Positions 31,511 to 43,343 of a stretch of 64,000 nt of DNA are shown here, one piece after another. The notes beneath the pieces were generated by a model. That model ran no database searches. It was not told the DNA's origin and saw only the letters and a list, made by a program, of their open reading frames with translations. Positions within the stretch are counted from its first letter, which is position 1, and every line of letters starts with the position of its first letter. Source of the stretch: Marchantia polymorpha subsp. ruderalis. Lineage: Eukaryota > Streptophyta > Marchantiopsida > Marchantiales > Marchantiaceae. The DNA lies in contig AP031356.1 in the NCBI GenBank assembly GCA_037833965.1, forward strand, positions 15,398,501 to 15,462,500. The letters are read 5' to 3'. The position numbers and the translations under genes were made by a program.

Positions 31511-32870
31511 GAAGCTTGCGCTCCTTGCCCAGCTCCAAGCTCCCACAAAGTTTCAAGTCCAAAGAAAACTCCAGCCCGAAATTACAGTACCTCAAAGATT
31601 CAGCTCTCCCTTCTTGAAAAGCTCAGACCTCCAAGACATGTCAACTTCTTCCTTCAAATGGACTTTGGCTTGAGATTTTGCAAGCTCGTGCGCCCTGCGC
31701 TAGTCCAAGGTTCCACCAAATTTCAGCTCTAGATCAGTTCCAAACTTGAAGATACAGCTCCCGTAAGAATCTCTTGCCCTCAAATCTTGAAACTCAAAGC
31801 TCAAAACTCAAAATTGAACGCACTCTAAATCAGAAACTCCGTTCAATCTGAAAATTGACATGCTTGAGCGCTCTACCCAACACCACAATGCTACGAAATT
31901 TCAACTCCCGTTCACACTCAAGCCCGAAGTTACGGCCCCTGCAAGATTCGGCCCTCCCCTCTCAAAAAGCTAAGACCTCCAAGACACATCAACTTCTTGC
32001 TCGGAATGGCATTCGGACTGAAATTTTGCAAGCTCGTGCACCTTGCCCTACTCCAGCGTTCCATCAAATTGCAGCTTCAAATCACTCCAAGATACAGCTC
32101 CCGTAAAAATTTTTCTTGCCCTCGAATCTTGAAACTCAAAACTCAAAATTGGACGCACTCTGACTTTGGAGCTCCGTTCAATTTGAAAATTGACACGCTT
32201 GAGCGCTCTACCCAACGTCACAATTCCATGAAATTTCAACCACCGTTCACTCTTGAGCCCGAAGTTACGGCCCCTGCAAGATTTGGCCTTCCCCTCTCAA
32301 AAAGCTCACAACTCCAAGACACGTCAATTTCTTGCTCCAAATGGCGTTCGGCCTGAGATTTTGCAAGCTTATGCGCCGTGCCCTACTCTAGCGTTCCACT
32401 AAATTTCAGCTCAAGATCACTCCCAGCGTTAAAGATATAGCTCCCGTAAGAATCTATTGCCTTCAAATCTTGAAACTCAAAATTGGACGCACTTTAACTC
32501 TGGAACTCCATTTGATCTGAAAATTGACACCCTTGAACGCTCCACCCAACGTCACAATGCTACGAAATTTCAACCCCCGTTCACACTTGACGCCGAAGTT
32601 ACAGCCCCTGCAAGATTCAGCCCTGCCCTCTCAAAAAGCTCACATCTCCAAGACACGTCAACTTCTTGCTCCAAATGGCGTTTGGCCTGAGATTTTGCAA
32701 GCTTGTGCGTTCTGCCCTACTCCAGCGTTCCATCAAATTGCAGCTCCAGATCATTCCCAATCTCAAAGATACAGCTCCCGTAAGAATCTCTTGCCCTCAA
32801 ATCTTGAAACTCAAAGCTCGAAACTCAAAATTGGACGCACTCTGACTCTGGAACTGCGTTCTAGAATATA
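31511..32870. repeat. Tandem repeat array, period about 335 bp, about 4.5 units
   Basis: The marker word CAAGCT(C/T)GTGC recurs at 31681, 32029, 32364 and 32698, giving spacings of 348, 335 and 334 bp, with a shortened first unit at about 31512. Each unit holds ACTCAAAATTGGACGCACTC, AAAATTGACACGCTTGAGCG and CGAAGTTACGGCCCCTGC or near variants. It abuts the LTR terminus exactly. Short ORFs in it are by-products of the repeat. No gene is seen here or in 32871-33119. Confidence 0.8.
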
Positions 32871-33119
32871 GATTTTCTGTACCGCCTTAGTTTCTATGCA
32901 GTGTTTTTGCTTTTGATGAGTTTCATAATGATGAAACGCAGAAATTGGAATTACTTCCGAATTTTCAGTTCTTTTGGATGATAGTTAGGAAAAATTCAGC
33001 TATACTCCAAGAAGCTTTTACTAAAGACCTTGATATAGACAAAATGACATAGATATTTTTTAAACAGAAAGTTGTGACTTTTTTCTAGCGAGGATAAGAG
33101 CTTCAATAACCTGATGAGG

Positions 33120-36100
33120 TTAGATTTATAGATTCAGCCGATGGGATAGGAGAAGAAAAAATTCGTCAAAAATTTTCTTATAGCCCAACCACTACGTCAG
33201 TGCTGAACGATTAAAACGATTAAACTGAATCTTAAAACTAATATCTTTAGATCCCCTTGTATTAGCACAAAGATCTGCGTGACACTTTATTGTTACTCAT
33301 TGTGTTTGAGATTTTTATACCTATTGCTTATTCCTGATAAACATTCTTTTGAAGAATACTGTATATGTTATGAACTATATTCATAGATGCAACATTAAGA
33401 CTCATTATCCTATAGAATTGGGGAAGAGTATAGAGAAGGTTATGAGCACATACATAAGTTTTCCTCATGAGATTGTACATTTCTTATACTTGAGAGTTTA
33501 TGGGAAATATTTTCTTGTCTAAATCAGTTCATGGCTACCTAAATCGAACAATTTTTTAACTGTTTACACGTATATTGGAATATGTTTCAATACTCAAATT
33601 CCTATTTTTTTTTTGCAAAATCTGTTTAAAAACTATATTTTTAATTCTTCACAAATTGTGTCGATTTAAATTTAATGAAAATAAAATACCATTAAATTTT
33701 TTCATTTGAGATTTGTAGTTATAAAACTTCAAATAAGAAACTTATAAAAGCGTAAACACTTAAAATTATGATAGTGAAATTTTAAGATGTGGTGTGATAT
33801 AGTATGGATTGTGAATTTGTATGAAATACATTATGGAACCTCAAGTGTCATTATCATGCTCAATGTGTCCAACACGACTTCAATACTTCCTATGAGGTGA
33901 CCTAGACGAACGTACAACATGTCATATGTGTTAATGACTCTTTACTTCGCCAATAATAAACATGTTTGGGTATAACATCCAGATAAGCTTTAGAATTTTT
34001 TTTTAATTTTTTCTTTGATACATACTACTTGGAAGGAACAAAAGCTATTTTGATCTTTCTATGTATCAATCAACTGAATCACCCATTAAAAAGGGGATCA
34101 TTGAAGATATAGTTGATGAAGATGGTAACCTGACAGTGTTAGCAATATAAAGTACTTCTCAATTTAGCCATTTTGAGAATATCAGTGCTTATTCACGGCT
34201 TTTTTATGCATAATGACGTTATAACATAATTTTGGAGAAATAAGTATACGATTGCACCTCCCCATCCGGTTTCAAGCACATAGGAGTTACACAATATCCT
34301 CATTCTTTCCGCTTTATTGCTTGATGTCCCGTTATCCGAAAGTATCATGTACCTTTAATTTCGTTCCATATCAATTATTCTTATGTAACAAAGGTAATGT
34401 CCCAAAGTCATGAAACCAAATTTTTTTTTAAAGATCCTGGTATTTGATGTGTTCACTTTCACTATACTTCACTTCTTCTTTAAAAGAAGTAAACTATCAT
34501 GTTCAGTTTTACAATAGAAAATTGAAGATGTACTCTCAGGAAATTTAAACGATGGGGGAATTTTGATCGATGGCTGGACATGTCTATGACTCTCCAAACT
34601 GAAGGGGTTGATCAATGGAGAGTTCTACAAGTAGTTTCGTTGTTACGATAGTTGAGAAACAACCAAAAATAAATGTTTCAGATATTGAAGATGCGCTTTA
34701 GGCTAAACAAGTTCAATAAATAAACAATAGTTTTGCTTTTTGAAGTGAGTTACAACATGATTAAATACATGTTATAAATGGATTTGTTAATCTATTTCCC
34801 CGGAGTGATCATTATTGGTTTACCGGTAAGAGTGAAAACAGGGGAGCATGGAAAGCAAGAAAATATTGAACTAGTGTTTCAATCACGGGTGAATAAAACC
34901 ATAAAATTTTGGGTTAAATCCATCGGGTTTAATGCCCTAAAACCCAATCAAGGGTGAATAAAACCATTAAATTTTGGGCTAAATCCATCGGGTTGATGGT
35001 TTAATGCCCTAATGATCTTCTCCGCCGTCTTGTTTGAGTCGTGATCTGCGTAATGCCAACTCTCTGCATCGAAACATGCGAAGGTATCGATGCAATTGTG
35101 CCGAGGTAATAGAACATCGGATAATAGAACACGATGCGCTGCCCTGCACTTTAGGCATGTCAACTGTTCGTATGCACGTGTTCCGTGTAAGCGCTCTGTC
35201 CTGAACGACTGCCGACCGTACTATCGAGGTCTTCAGGCTTGACCTTCACAGACATCTGTTCGATCCGTCGTCAGGACTTGTTGGATAAAGTGGAGTTTTA
35301 TAAGGGTTTTAGGGCACTTAGTAAGGTTTAATCATTCACACATGGACCTCGTATGAAATAACTCTATCCAGTTAAAGTGACACGTGGAAATCTCTAGTGG
35401 AATATAATCATTACATGGTATTGTTTCTACTGGTAGATAAGTACATGTATATTATACAATGGAACTTTTTATTATATACGTAGATACTCCTCCTTATAAT
35501 TAGATACTCCATTACATCTGGTCTTGTAACGTAACAACAGAGTTGTTGACCACTGTCACCCGAGCTTCTACATACATTTACTGACGCTTGATGTTGTGTT
35601 CTACCTTTTAGAATTTCCTGTATCTGAAATAGAGGAATTGGACAAATTGTATCGCGGGGAAATGATGTGAAACTGGTGCGTTCCAGAAATCCAGTTTCGA
35701 CAATTTTCCATGTACAGGTCAATTGCGGGATAAAACTCAGGAGCGGCCGCAGATCTCAGGCGTTCATACGCAAGTTCCATTTCAGCAATTCTGTCGGGCA
35801 GTAGTTCGACTGCAAGCTCTCCTGCTTGTGTGTAAGATTGGCAGTTGTATTCATGAAATACGACAAACACCAAAGTGTTCTTATGGTCATTGTTCAACAG
35901 TTCCTGTATAAGAAACGACCCTCGGAGATAAGTAAGCTCGAAGTCGAGACACTATTTCGTATAATTATCAGGCACTGCTTACGTCAAGGAGTGAAGTAGT
36001 GTAAAGTCACCCGTCTGGCCTAGTGAATCTGACAGACACATATGATGCGGACTGTGCTGCACTGAACGTACCTTTTGGAAACCGAAAATGTCATTATGCC

Positions 36101-37550
36101 AATGTACGATGTCAGTACAAGCGGCCAGCATATTCTGCATATCTTCTCCGTAGAACAAGCTGTCGGGAAGATGGGAAATCGGAGATTTACTTCTTTTATG
36201 CTCAATCATCCGATCTGAGAAAACCTGCAGTAGACGAAACCACTCAACACTTCTGCAATGATACCTTTTATCCGAACAAAAGTAGGAAAGAAGAGAAAAG
36301 GTCCGTGATGTAGTCTGTAACTCACAACTAACGGCCAGACTCCTCCGGCTTGTCGTCGAATTCTGATGTAATCAGACACACTGAGCTTTGTTCCTTTTAT
36401 TCGATCTACTTGTTCCGAGAGACAGCCCGTGATGTACTGTTGAAATGCCTCAGCCTCTCTCGACATACACTCAACAGGCAGATCTTCGATATATTCCAGC
36501 CACAGCTCTCGAAATCCCGACATGATAGCTCCCAAATTGACATCGAGAACTGCGAAATTTGGAGCAATAGTTAGTCAGCTTCATCACACAGCTTCATCTC
36601 AGATTTAATTCAACCTGACTCGCAGCCTATTTATGAATCCTAATTCTGAGGTGGATTATGTCGAAGCTCAGGCCCTCATGGCTAGTCTGACGGTATGCTT
36701 CCTTCTATCATGCAACTTACTCTCCGCAGGGCTTATATCACATTGACCGTGGCCATCAGTTCCAGCATGACAAAACAACTCATTGGACAAATCAGTAGTT
36801 GACGTTAACAGAAGACAGGTCATAATCGGGAGAGATTTTTCGTGAAACATTACGTGATTTCGTTTTGTTCCTGGCATGCACCAGATCTCCATGAATTGTG
36901 TGGAGCTGCGCGCGTTTTCTGGAAGCCTCATTCTCCTTCAACGTATCCAGAATGGATTTCAAGCCTTCCAGTAATCGCTCGTTGTCAGGGTCATTCCACA
37001 AGAGAATCAAATTCATATCTAAAATTACATCACTCGACCAATCTATCCGGTGTGCCCATTCACCGTCATCCAGCTTGCAATCGAAAACAAAGAAGCATGT
37101 AACCCATTTGCAGAGCCAAAGGAAATCTTTGGGTTCTATATCGTGATAGACAAAGCCGATATTCTCAGAGAATCTGGCTGCCATTAACGATTGCCACATA
37201 CTTGGAGCCAGCTCCTTGTCTATGCCCAAAGAAACGATCCAGTCATTGGAAATGTCATGGCACTGCGCAGCCAAGGGGTTGAGTCGGGCCTTTGGGTAAG
37301 GGTGCTGGAAATCTGGGACTCTAAAATCGTTCTCAGAACCTCTGCGGATGTCATTTGCGTACAGGTCGCTCTTCGACTGCCTTAGAAATCGTCCTTCTCT
37401 GAAATCAGATCTGATGCTCAAGACGGTAGAATCCGAGTCTAAACTTGGGGCCATCGCAGACGTGTTCCTGAGTGTGAAGCTACTCTGATTACAAGCTGTA
37501 CCGAAGTAAGAAAATCAGTCGAAAACGTCAGTGATTTAAGGATGAACTCC
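33120..37550. repeat. Segmental duplication, copy 1
   Basis: This block reappears at 59570-64000 with a constant offset of 26,450 bp, so there are no net length changes. About ten single-base differences were seen by eye. The left edge is TTAGATTTATAG at 33120; the right edge is beyond the part of copy 2 in the window, so copy 1 may extend past 37550. The part from 33120 to about 34900 is AT-rich with no recognisable gene. Around 34887-35013 a unit of about 65 bp (GGGTGAATAAAACCAT... ) is repeated twice. The 71-codon ORF on the minus strand at 34948-35163 is unrecognised and may not be real. Confidence 0.93.
35601..37454 (-). CDS. Microbial-type terpene synthase-like enzyme, copy 1 (4 exons)
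   Basis: Proposed exons on the minus strand: 36854-37454, 36326-36549, 36072-36224 and 35601-35903. Introns are 304, 101 and 168 bp, all GT-AG, and the phases agree. This gives 426 residues, normal for class I terpene synthases of this type, which cyclise or ionise prenyl diphosphates in the cytosol or plastid. The metal-binding Asp motif is FVFDCKLDD (Asp 125, Cys 126, Asp 129, Asp 130), where Cys replaces the second Asp. The second metal motif, NDIFGFQKE, is completed across the intron 3 junction (Asn 319, Gly 323 instead of Ser, Glu 327). RRQAGGVWP precedes it and the SPRY end holds the Arg-Tyr pair (410-411). The exon 1-2 junction is the least certain. No transit peptide is evident. Product and substrate cannot be told from sequence. 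Confidence 0.85.
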
Positions 37551-37560
37551 GACAGCTTCC

Positions 37561-37570
37561 TTAAATACTT
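37561..37570 (-). promoter_or_regulatory. Possible TATA box of terpene synthase copy 1
   Basis: The minus strand reads AAGTATTTAA about 108 bp upstream of the ATG at 37454. Position and base content fit a plant TATA element, but nothing else supports it. The corresponding site of copy 2 is outside the window. Confidence 0.3.
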
Positions 37571-37907
37571 AAACCTTACGGCTCAGTTCCCCTAGTTCAT
37601 CATCACAACAAAATTGAGGTTTTGGTACAGAATCTGGTTTCTTTGAGTAGATTTTTTTTGACGACATTCTTCTGAGGACTCAGCCGACCAGACGCTCATA
37701 CCGACACGCAAATACAGGTTCACGTTGAAATGTGTTTGCACACCACTAGTTGGATACCGACACGTAAGACCCCTAGTCCAATCAATACCCCGGGAATAGC
37801 AGCAAGCGCCAACGCTGAGCTCCACTATCGTTGTTATGAGAGCAGTCGTAGAATCAAAACCCCAGGAATTTCACCTACTGATAATGCTGAGGTTCACGGT
37901 CAAGCTG

Positions 37908-37998
37908 ATTTCAAAGACTTACCGCCCAGTGGGCGGTAAGTCTTTGAAATGTCGCTCAACCGGACATGCTGCGTTGGCCGCGCCCACGCAGCATGTCC
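37908..37998. repeat. Double fold-back palindrome
   Basis: Arm 37908-37928 (ATTTCAAAGACTTACCGCCCA) is perfectly inverted at 37930-37950, 21 bp with a 1-base centre. Arm 37962-37974 (GGACATGCTGCGT) is perfectly inverted at 37986-37998. At 38198-38276 the same flanks occur without the inner 58 bp (37928-37985), so the inner part looks like inverted copies of its own flanks. Confidence 0.85.
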
Positions 37999-39591
37999 TG
38001 TTGGGAATATGTACGAAGAAACTAGAAACTATTTTCTAAAAAAAGATTTTTAATCATTCTTTTCTCATATTTCGATAGTATCGATTGGAGAGTACAATGT
38101 CAGAAGTATCTTTTACCAGCGTCCACTAAATGTATATAGACACTGAAGTGTAACCTCACAGATCGAATTTGAAATCAAATAGCCGTAAGCGCAAGCGCAA
38201 GCTGATTGCAAAGACTTACCGCCCACGCAGCATGTCGTGATGAGCAAATGTACGAAGAAACTAGAAACTATTTTCTTAATTATACGTCTGTCATATACAC
38301 CTCTTTTTTAAAGATATCAACGCTAAGGATTCCAATGTCACTCAAATCAATTTTCCAAATGTAATGCTTTATATATGTAAAGTATTCGTGTAATCACTCA
38401 TAAAAGTGTCCACTCTTAGTTTTACAACCATATATTATGCGTATTATCGAGCATTGGAAACCTGTTCACTTTGCAAAAATCATTTTTCATGTTTGTGTTT
38501 ACAGTGTATGAATTGTTCAAGAGCCCTTTATATTAATGGGCAAAATGGAAAACACTATATATAATTTTAAATCACGTTGATTCATGTTGTGTTGATAGGA
38601 ATAATATGAGTCATTAGCCGTCTAAGGACTCATATAACGCATAAGAATATTCACTGACTGGCATTTGTGTTCTAAACATTTCCAGAATTTCATTCAAAGA
38701 ATGCCTTGAACAATTTTCTTGTGGAATTTAGTACAAGTCAGTGATCAGTGATATTTAGTACGGTCTTCTTCAAGGAGTGCAAATAAATTCATTTCTGAGC
38801 ATTAGCTAACCCCGAAATTAGCGTTTGTGCAACGTGTGAATATTCAATCAGAATGTAATTGATCTTGTTGTATATATAGGTTAGGGGTTGGTCTTTGGGG
38901 TCTTCTCCCTTCTTTGTGGTTGTCGTTTTTATTGTGCTTTTCAACCTTTTGACACTTTGGGTACATCGGGCTTGATTTATTATAATTTATATCATGAATA
39001 ATAAAAATTTTAATTTTTTAACCTTTAATATTCATCTGAATGATATACTTGTTATATCTACATAATTACATATTATTGATAAAATTAAAATTAATTTAAT
39101 TATTTAATTTTAGAGGAACTCCAATCTTTTGTACTTATTGATTTCCTACATTAGTAAGAATTTAATTCGAATCCCTACAAATCACTATCGAAAATTGATT
39201 TCTTCTAGTATTCCCTGCAACTCTGATATTTTATTTATTTACCTGAGAATGAAGGTAGCGGGGCTGCAAACATTAGAACATCAAAGAAAACGATAACCCA
39301 CTAAAAAATGTAATAATCAATCCTATGAAGGCCCTAAAAGTTCTGAAACTTATTTTTTCGCACATATATATATCAGTCATGACTTGGAGTGCACGTTCCA
39401 GTCGGGTATTTACTCTAACCGTTACGGAGTATTCTTCTGAATGCTATATCATATTGCGACTCTCTAGCTCGCATCAGGCTATTGCCAAATGATACAGCTT
39501 CCCCGCTGCTTGAGTTCCGTCGCACTCACTCGTCATCTGGACAACTACATGTTCTCATATTCAGATTACAAGAGAACACAGCAGCCAATAG

Positions 39592-40248
39592 TTAGAATTT
39601 CTTGTAAGAGATATTCGTCACACATACGTGATGATCATTCGAACATATGGATAAATAGTCGGAACTGCGATTATCGAACTTCAGGTAGTAAGATCTAACA
39701 AGTATCTCGCGGAATAAGCGAGCACACAGGTGTTCAGCGTACGACAGTAATAAATGTCCTTCCTCCCGAACCAGTAACATTAGCTTACGCACAATCCGAG
39801 TCTCCACATTTGGGGCAGCTTGGTTGAGGATTATCGCAGCATGACTCGCTCTGTGGGCATCTGTTATCAAAGAAGCATGAAGTCTTGTCAGATGCAATAT
39901 GCTTTTAGCTGGCAGCATAGTGGTTATTGCAAAGTCTGTGAAAGTTTTCAATTTCTTTAGGCACAGAGGAACCAGTAAGATGAGCTTACACAGAGTCTGT
40001 GTCATTGCAGATTGCGCATATCTCCGGTAAAGTTTCCCAGGCCATTGTGTAAGGTTAAATTTTGTAATGAGAAAGAGATTCCTGAACTTAATTCCCGTCT
40101 CTAGAAGAAATTTGTGGACATTGAATTTCCAGGAAGGCTCGCAAATTGATTGATCTACTCGGAGTTTCACGGTTGGAAAGCCCAAAGTTCTGGCATAGAA
40201 TCCAGGAGTTCGTGTATATGACAAAGCAGTCAAGGGAAAGAATGTCAA
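39592..40248 (-). other. Unidentified 218-codon ORF
   Basis: This is the longest ORF in the AT-rich interval, on the minus strand. The translation is rich in Leu, Arg, His and Ser, with no domain, signal peptide or membrane pattern that I recognise. It could be an exon remnant, a decayed element or chance. Codon use gives no clear support. Confidence 0.2.
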
Positions 40249-41276
40249 AGGACGGTGGCGATCGATATGAGAGCATTGTATGATCCTCGATTTTCTAATG
40301 ATTCCGTTTTTCTCCTTGATGTAGCTTACTGCTTACATACCAGCCTGCAATATTGAATGATTCAAAATGTGTGTAAGACCTTCAGTAGCCCTTCAGTTGT
40401 AGTTTCAGAGATACATGAAGTCCACAGCCGAGAGTAGTATACCAATTACCATAGAAGCTGAATACCAAGGATATATCATCTTTTCTAGAAGATGACGAGA
40501 AAATTTGAACTTTTTCTTATATTTCCAGCCTATACAAATAGATCTAACAAACGTGGATGCTTGATGTAAGAAACCACGACCAAGTCTCGCTCTGCGAACA
40601 TTCTCTTACTAGCAGTACCACATGCGGAGACACAGGTTGCATGTTAAGTTGACTGGTTCCGGTAGGAACTGCATTTTATATTTTCATGAAGTTATCGCAT
40701 AAAGGCGTGATTTTGTCGTTGCTTAAATTTGTAAATCGAACACGTTTCCAACACATATCCTAAGAAGATAAGTACTGCAAGGACTTTTGAGAATCATCTT
40801 CTTGCTAAAATCATATCAGCTTGGAAAAAGTTTTAGAAAAGAGATCGATAATAACCATATGATCAAGTGAGACTGATTTTTTAAAAAAACATTGCATTTC
40901 TTCATCATAATATTTTACAGTAAACCTGCAATTCATAAAAGTTCCTCTTAATTTCAATGAGATGTTTCATGTTCAGATCTAGTCATGGCATATTTCCATT
41001 TTTGAGTTGGCGTTTCAACTTGCAATCTCGGACTTATTTCAAAGAACTTAAATTAAAAATTTTGAGGTAGTTATTCCGAAAAGATCAATTATTTCATTTA
41101 TTTTTGGGTCGATTTAAAAGTAATAAGAGTATTTATTCTTTGTATTGGAGAAAAAATATTATTCAAATTGATTTCTAGCGTTTTCTTGTTTGACTATTTA
41201 AGATTTGCTATTCCAGATTTGACCTCATCTTATGATTTTTATTTCATTTCATTCTTTATAAATTTTCTATTATTTT

Positions 41277-41336
41277 AAGCTTGAACTTTATCCTTTTTGG
41301 ATAAAGTTCAAGCTTTATCCAAAAAGGATAAAGCTT
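41277..41336. repeat. Two nested AT-rich hairpins
   Basis: AAGCTTGAACTTTATCC (41277-41293) and its perfect inverse (41299-41315) flank TTTTT. An overlapping second hairpin, AAGCTTTATCC (41310-41320) and its inverse (41326-41336), flanks AAAAA. The two stems share the TTTATCC/GGATAAA core in opposite orientation. Confidence 0.8.
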
Positions 41337-43343
41337 GATGAAACAACGAGAACATCAACACTGTATCTGGAATTTTGAACCAGTCCTCCGATCCATCCAG
41401 CAGATATGGAGATAAGTAAGTCACACTCTGGACGTATCCAGTCTAAACCTACATTGTTGTGCACACGCTGACATGCTTCACACATTGTAGACACGTGAGT
41501 TCGGCTGAGACATACAGAAGAATGTTTGTACTTAGTTCTTTTAGTCAGCGCATGGTTGTGACTGAATTGGTTGATAGTGCATAAGGTTCTAATCTATTGG
41601 GGGTATTGCATCTCCTCATGCATTGGCATCAATCATTTCACTTAGTGTTAAACTGAATTAGTTTTGCTTTTATTAATATATTTTGAATTTAAAATATAAA
41701 ATTACTAATTTTGGGATATTTGATTTAATATTATTTGGAAGAAAAAAAGTTTATCGTGATAAAAAACCTGAATATAGTATATTATTCTATCTATAGTTTG
41801 GATCGATTCTTACCGGATTTGTTTATTCCAGTTGTGATGTGCACTGTATATTATTTTTTAATTAATTTTTTTATGAAATTCACTAGTAAAATCTTCATTT
41901 TATTATTGAAGATCTTGCTCGCTATTAAAAGTCATTTTATTTTCGAAGACCTTGGTCATTATTAATAGTCATGAAATTAATATCAATTGAAAATCGTGAC
42001 ACTATTATAACCAACCTTTATGGGATGAAACCAATAAAATTAGAGTTAAAAGCAATATTTCCAAAAATAAAGAAAGAAATTTACCATAATTACCACAATT
42101 TTGGCAAAGTCAAGATTTTAGCTACCTGCCAGCCACATTTAGCCAAGCTAAATTTAGCTCTGGCTAAATTTTACCCATATTTACTACCCAGGTCGCATTT
42201 GTAGCAAATACAAACTCAAATAAAAAAAAAAAAGGCAAGGGAGTCTGCCAGCGTGTGGTACCCCACTTTTGGTATTTTTGAGGAAATTAAAACATTTTTG
42301 GAAAATTGTACCGCGGCAGCAGTGTAAATAGCCCTCGGTGCATCAAAATAGAGTGAAACTGGAAGATCGCAGAGATTATCGAGAGAACTCGTAGAATCCA
42401 GGAGTTGGGTGCAACGTCGGGGACAGACACCACCCTACATGCAGGCTCTGAAGGAATAACCCCTTCGGCGCAAGGCGCGAGATCCGCCTTCGGCGCTCGA
42501 GGAATCCTTCAGAAGCTGGTCAATTCCCAAACGCCTTGACTTGGTTAGGGTCTTGTTGGAAAGAACTCGACGCGCTGATTCTAACGAGCCCAAGAACGCC
42601 ACAAACGGAGGAGGATTCTGGGAGTTATGAAGGTCGCAAGACACTCAGCTTCTCGCCTACGAGTAGGCGAGGAAAGTTTGTCCTATGCGCGGACGGGAGA
42701 AAGTCCGTCTACGCGTAGGCGAAATAGGGTTTGACGTCGGCGGGATGTCCGCCGCAAATGTCGCCTACTCGTAGGCGGGAAGGATTAACACCTCTGCGCA
42801 GGCGGACGAGCGAAGTTCGCCTACGCACAGGCGCTTCGGCGTCGGCGGGAAATCCGCCTTCGGCCCTAGAAATGCGCCTTCGGGGTTGGAAATTGTACGG
42901 CGCCTTCGGCGCCAGCGCAGCAGCGCGGACGAACATTTGATAGGCGGACGCGCTCGCCTACGCGTAGGCGCTCGCCTACGCGTAGGCGAGCGCCTACGCA
43001 CAGGCATATGAAGTTCCGCGCCGGCGGAGATTCCGCCGGGGATTCGGCCTACGCAGAAGGGAGTTCGACTTTTGTCCGATGCGCGGACGATCGCCTTCAG
43101 CGGAGCGGGATTGGCCAAAGATTAGTACGAACGAGTGTAGCGCGCAAGGCGAGAAATCCGCCTTTGGCGCTGCGCACCCATGTCCGCGGCGTAGTACGCT
43201 AGCGGAGTTCAAATTGCCAATTCGAGCGTGTGAGTTAAGTCGGCGTCGGCGGAGCGTGAAGCCGCGCATGAGAGAGGAGGCCGTTATAGCGCGGAGCCGG
43301 CGCGGCCATCAAGTGATTCGACCTTCACGACCAAGAGCCGACC

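Larger units (their letters stand above)
37999..42253. other. AT-rich intergenic DNA, no confirmed gene
   Basis: Low-GC sequence with scattered short ORFs. It holds the shorter fold-back relative at 38198-38276 and nested hairpins at 41277-41336. I found no retrotransposon motif and no splice-consistent gene with a known domain. It ends at the TG terminus of the LTR at 42254. Confidence 0.6.

Noticed and set aside
36668-36931. Separate 87-codon ORF overlapping the terpene synthase
   Set aside because: It lies across exon 1 and intron 1 in another frame. The splice model with consistent phases explains the region better.
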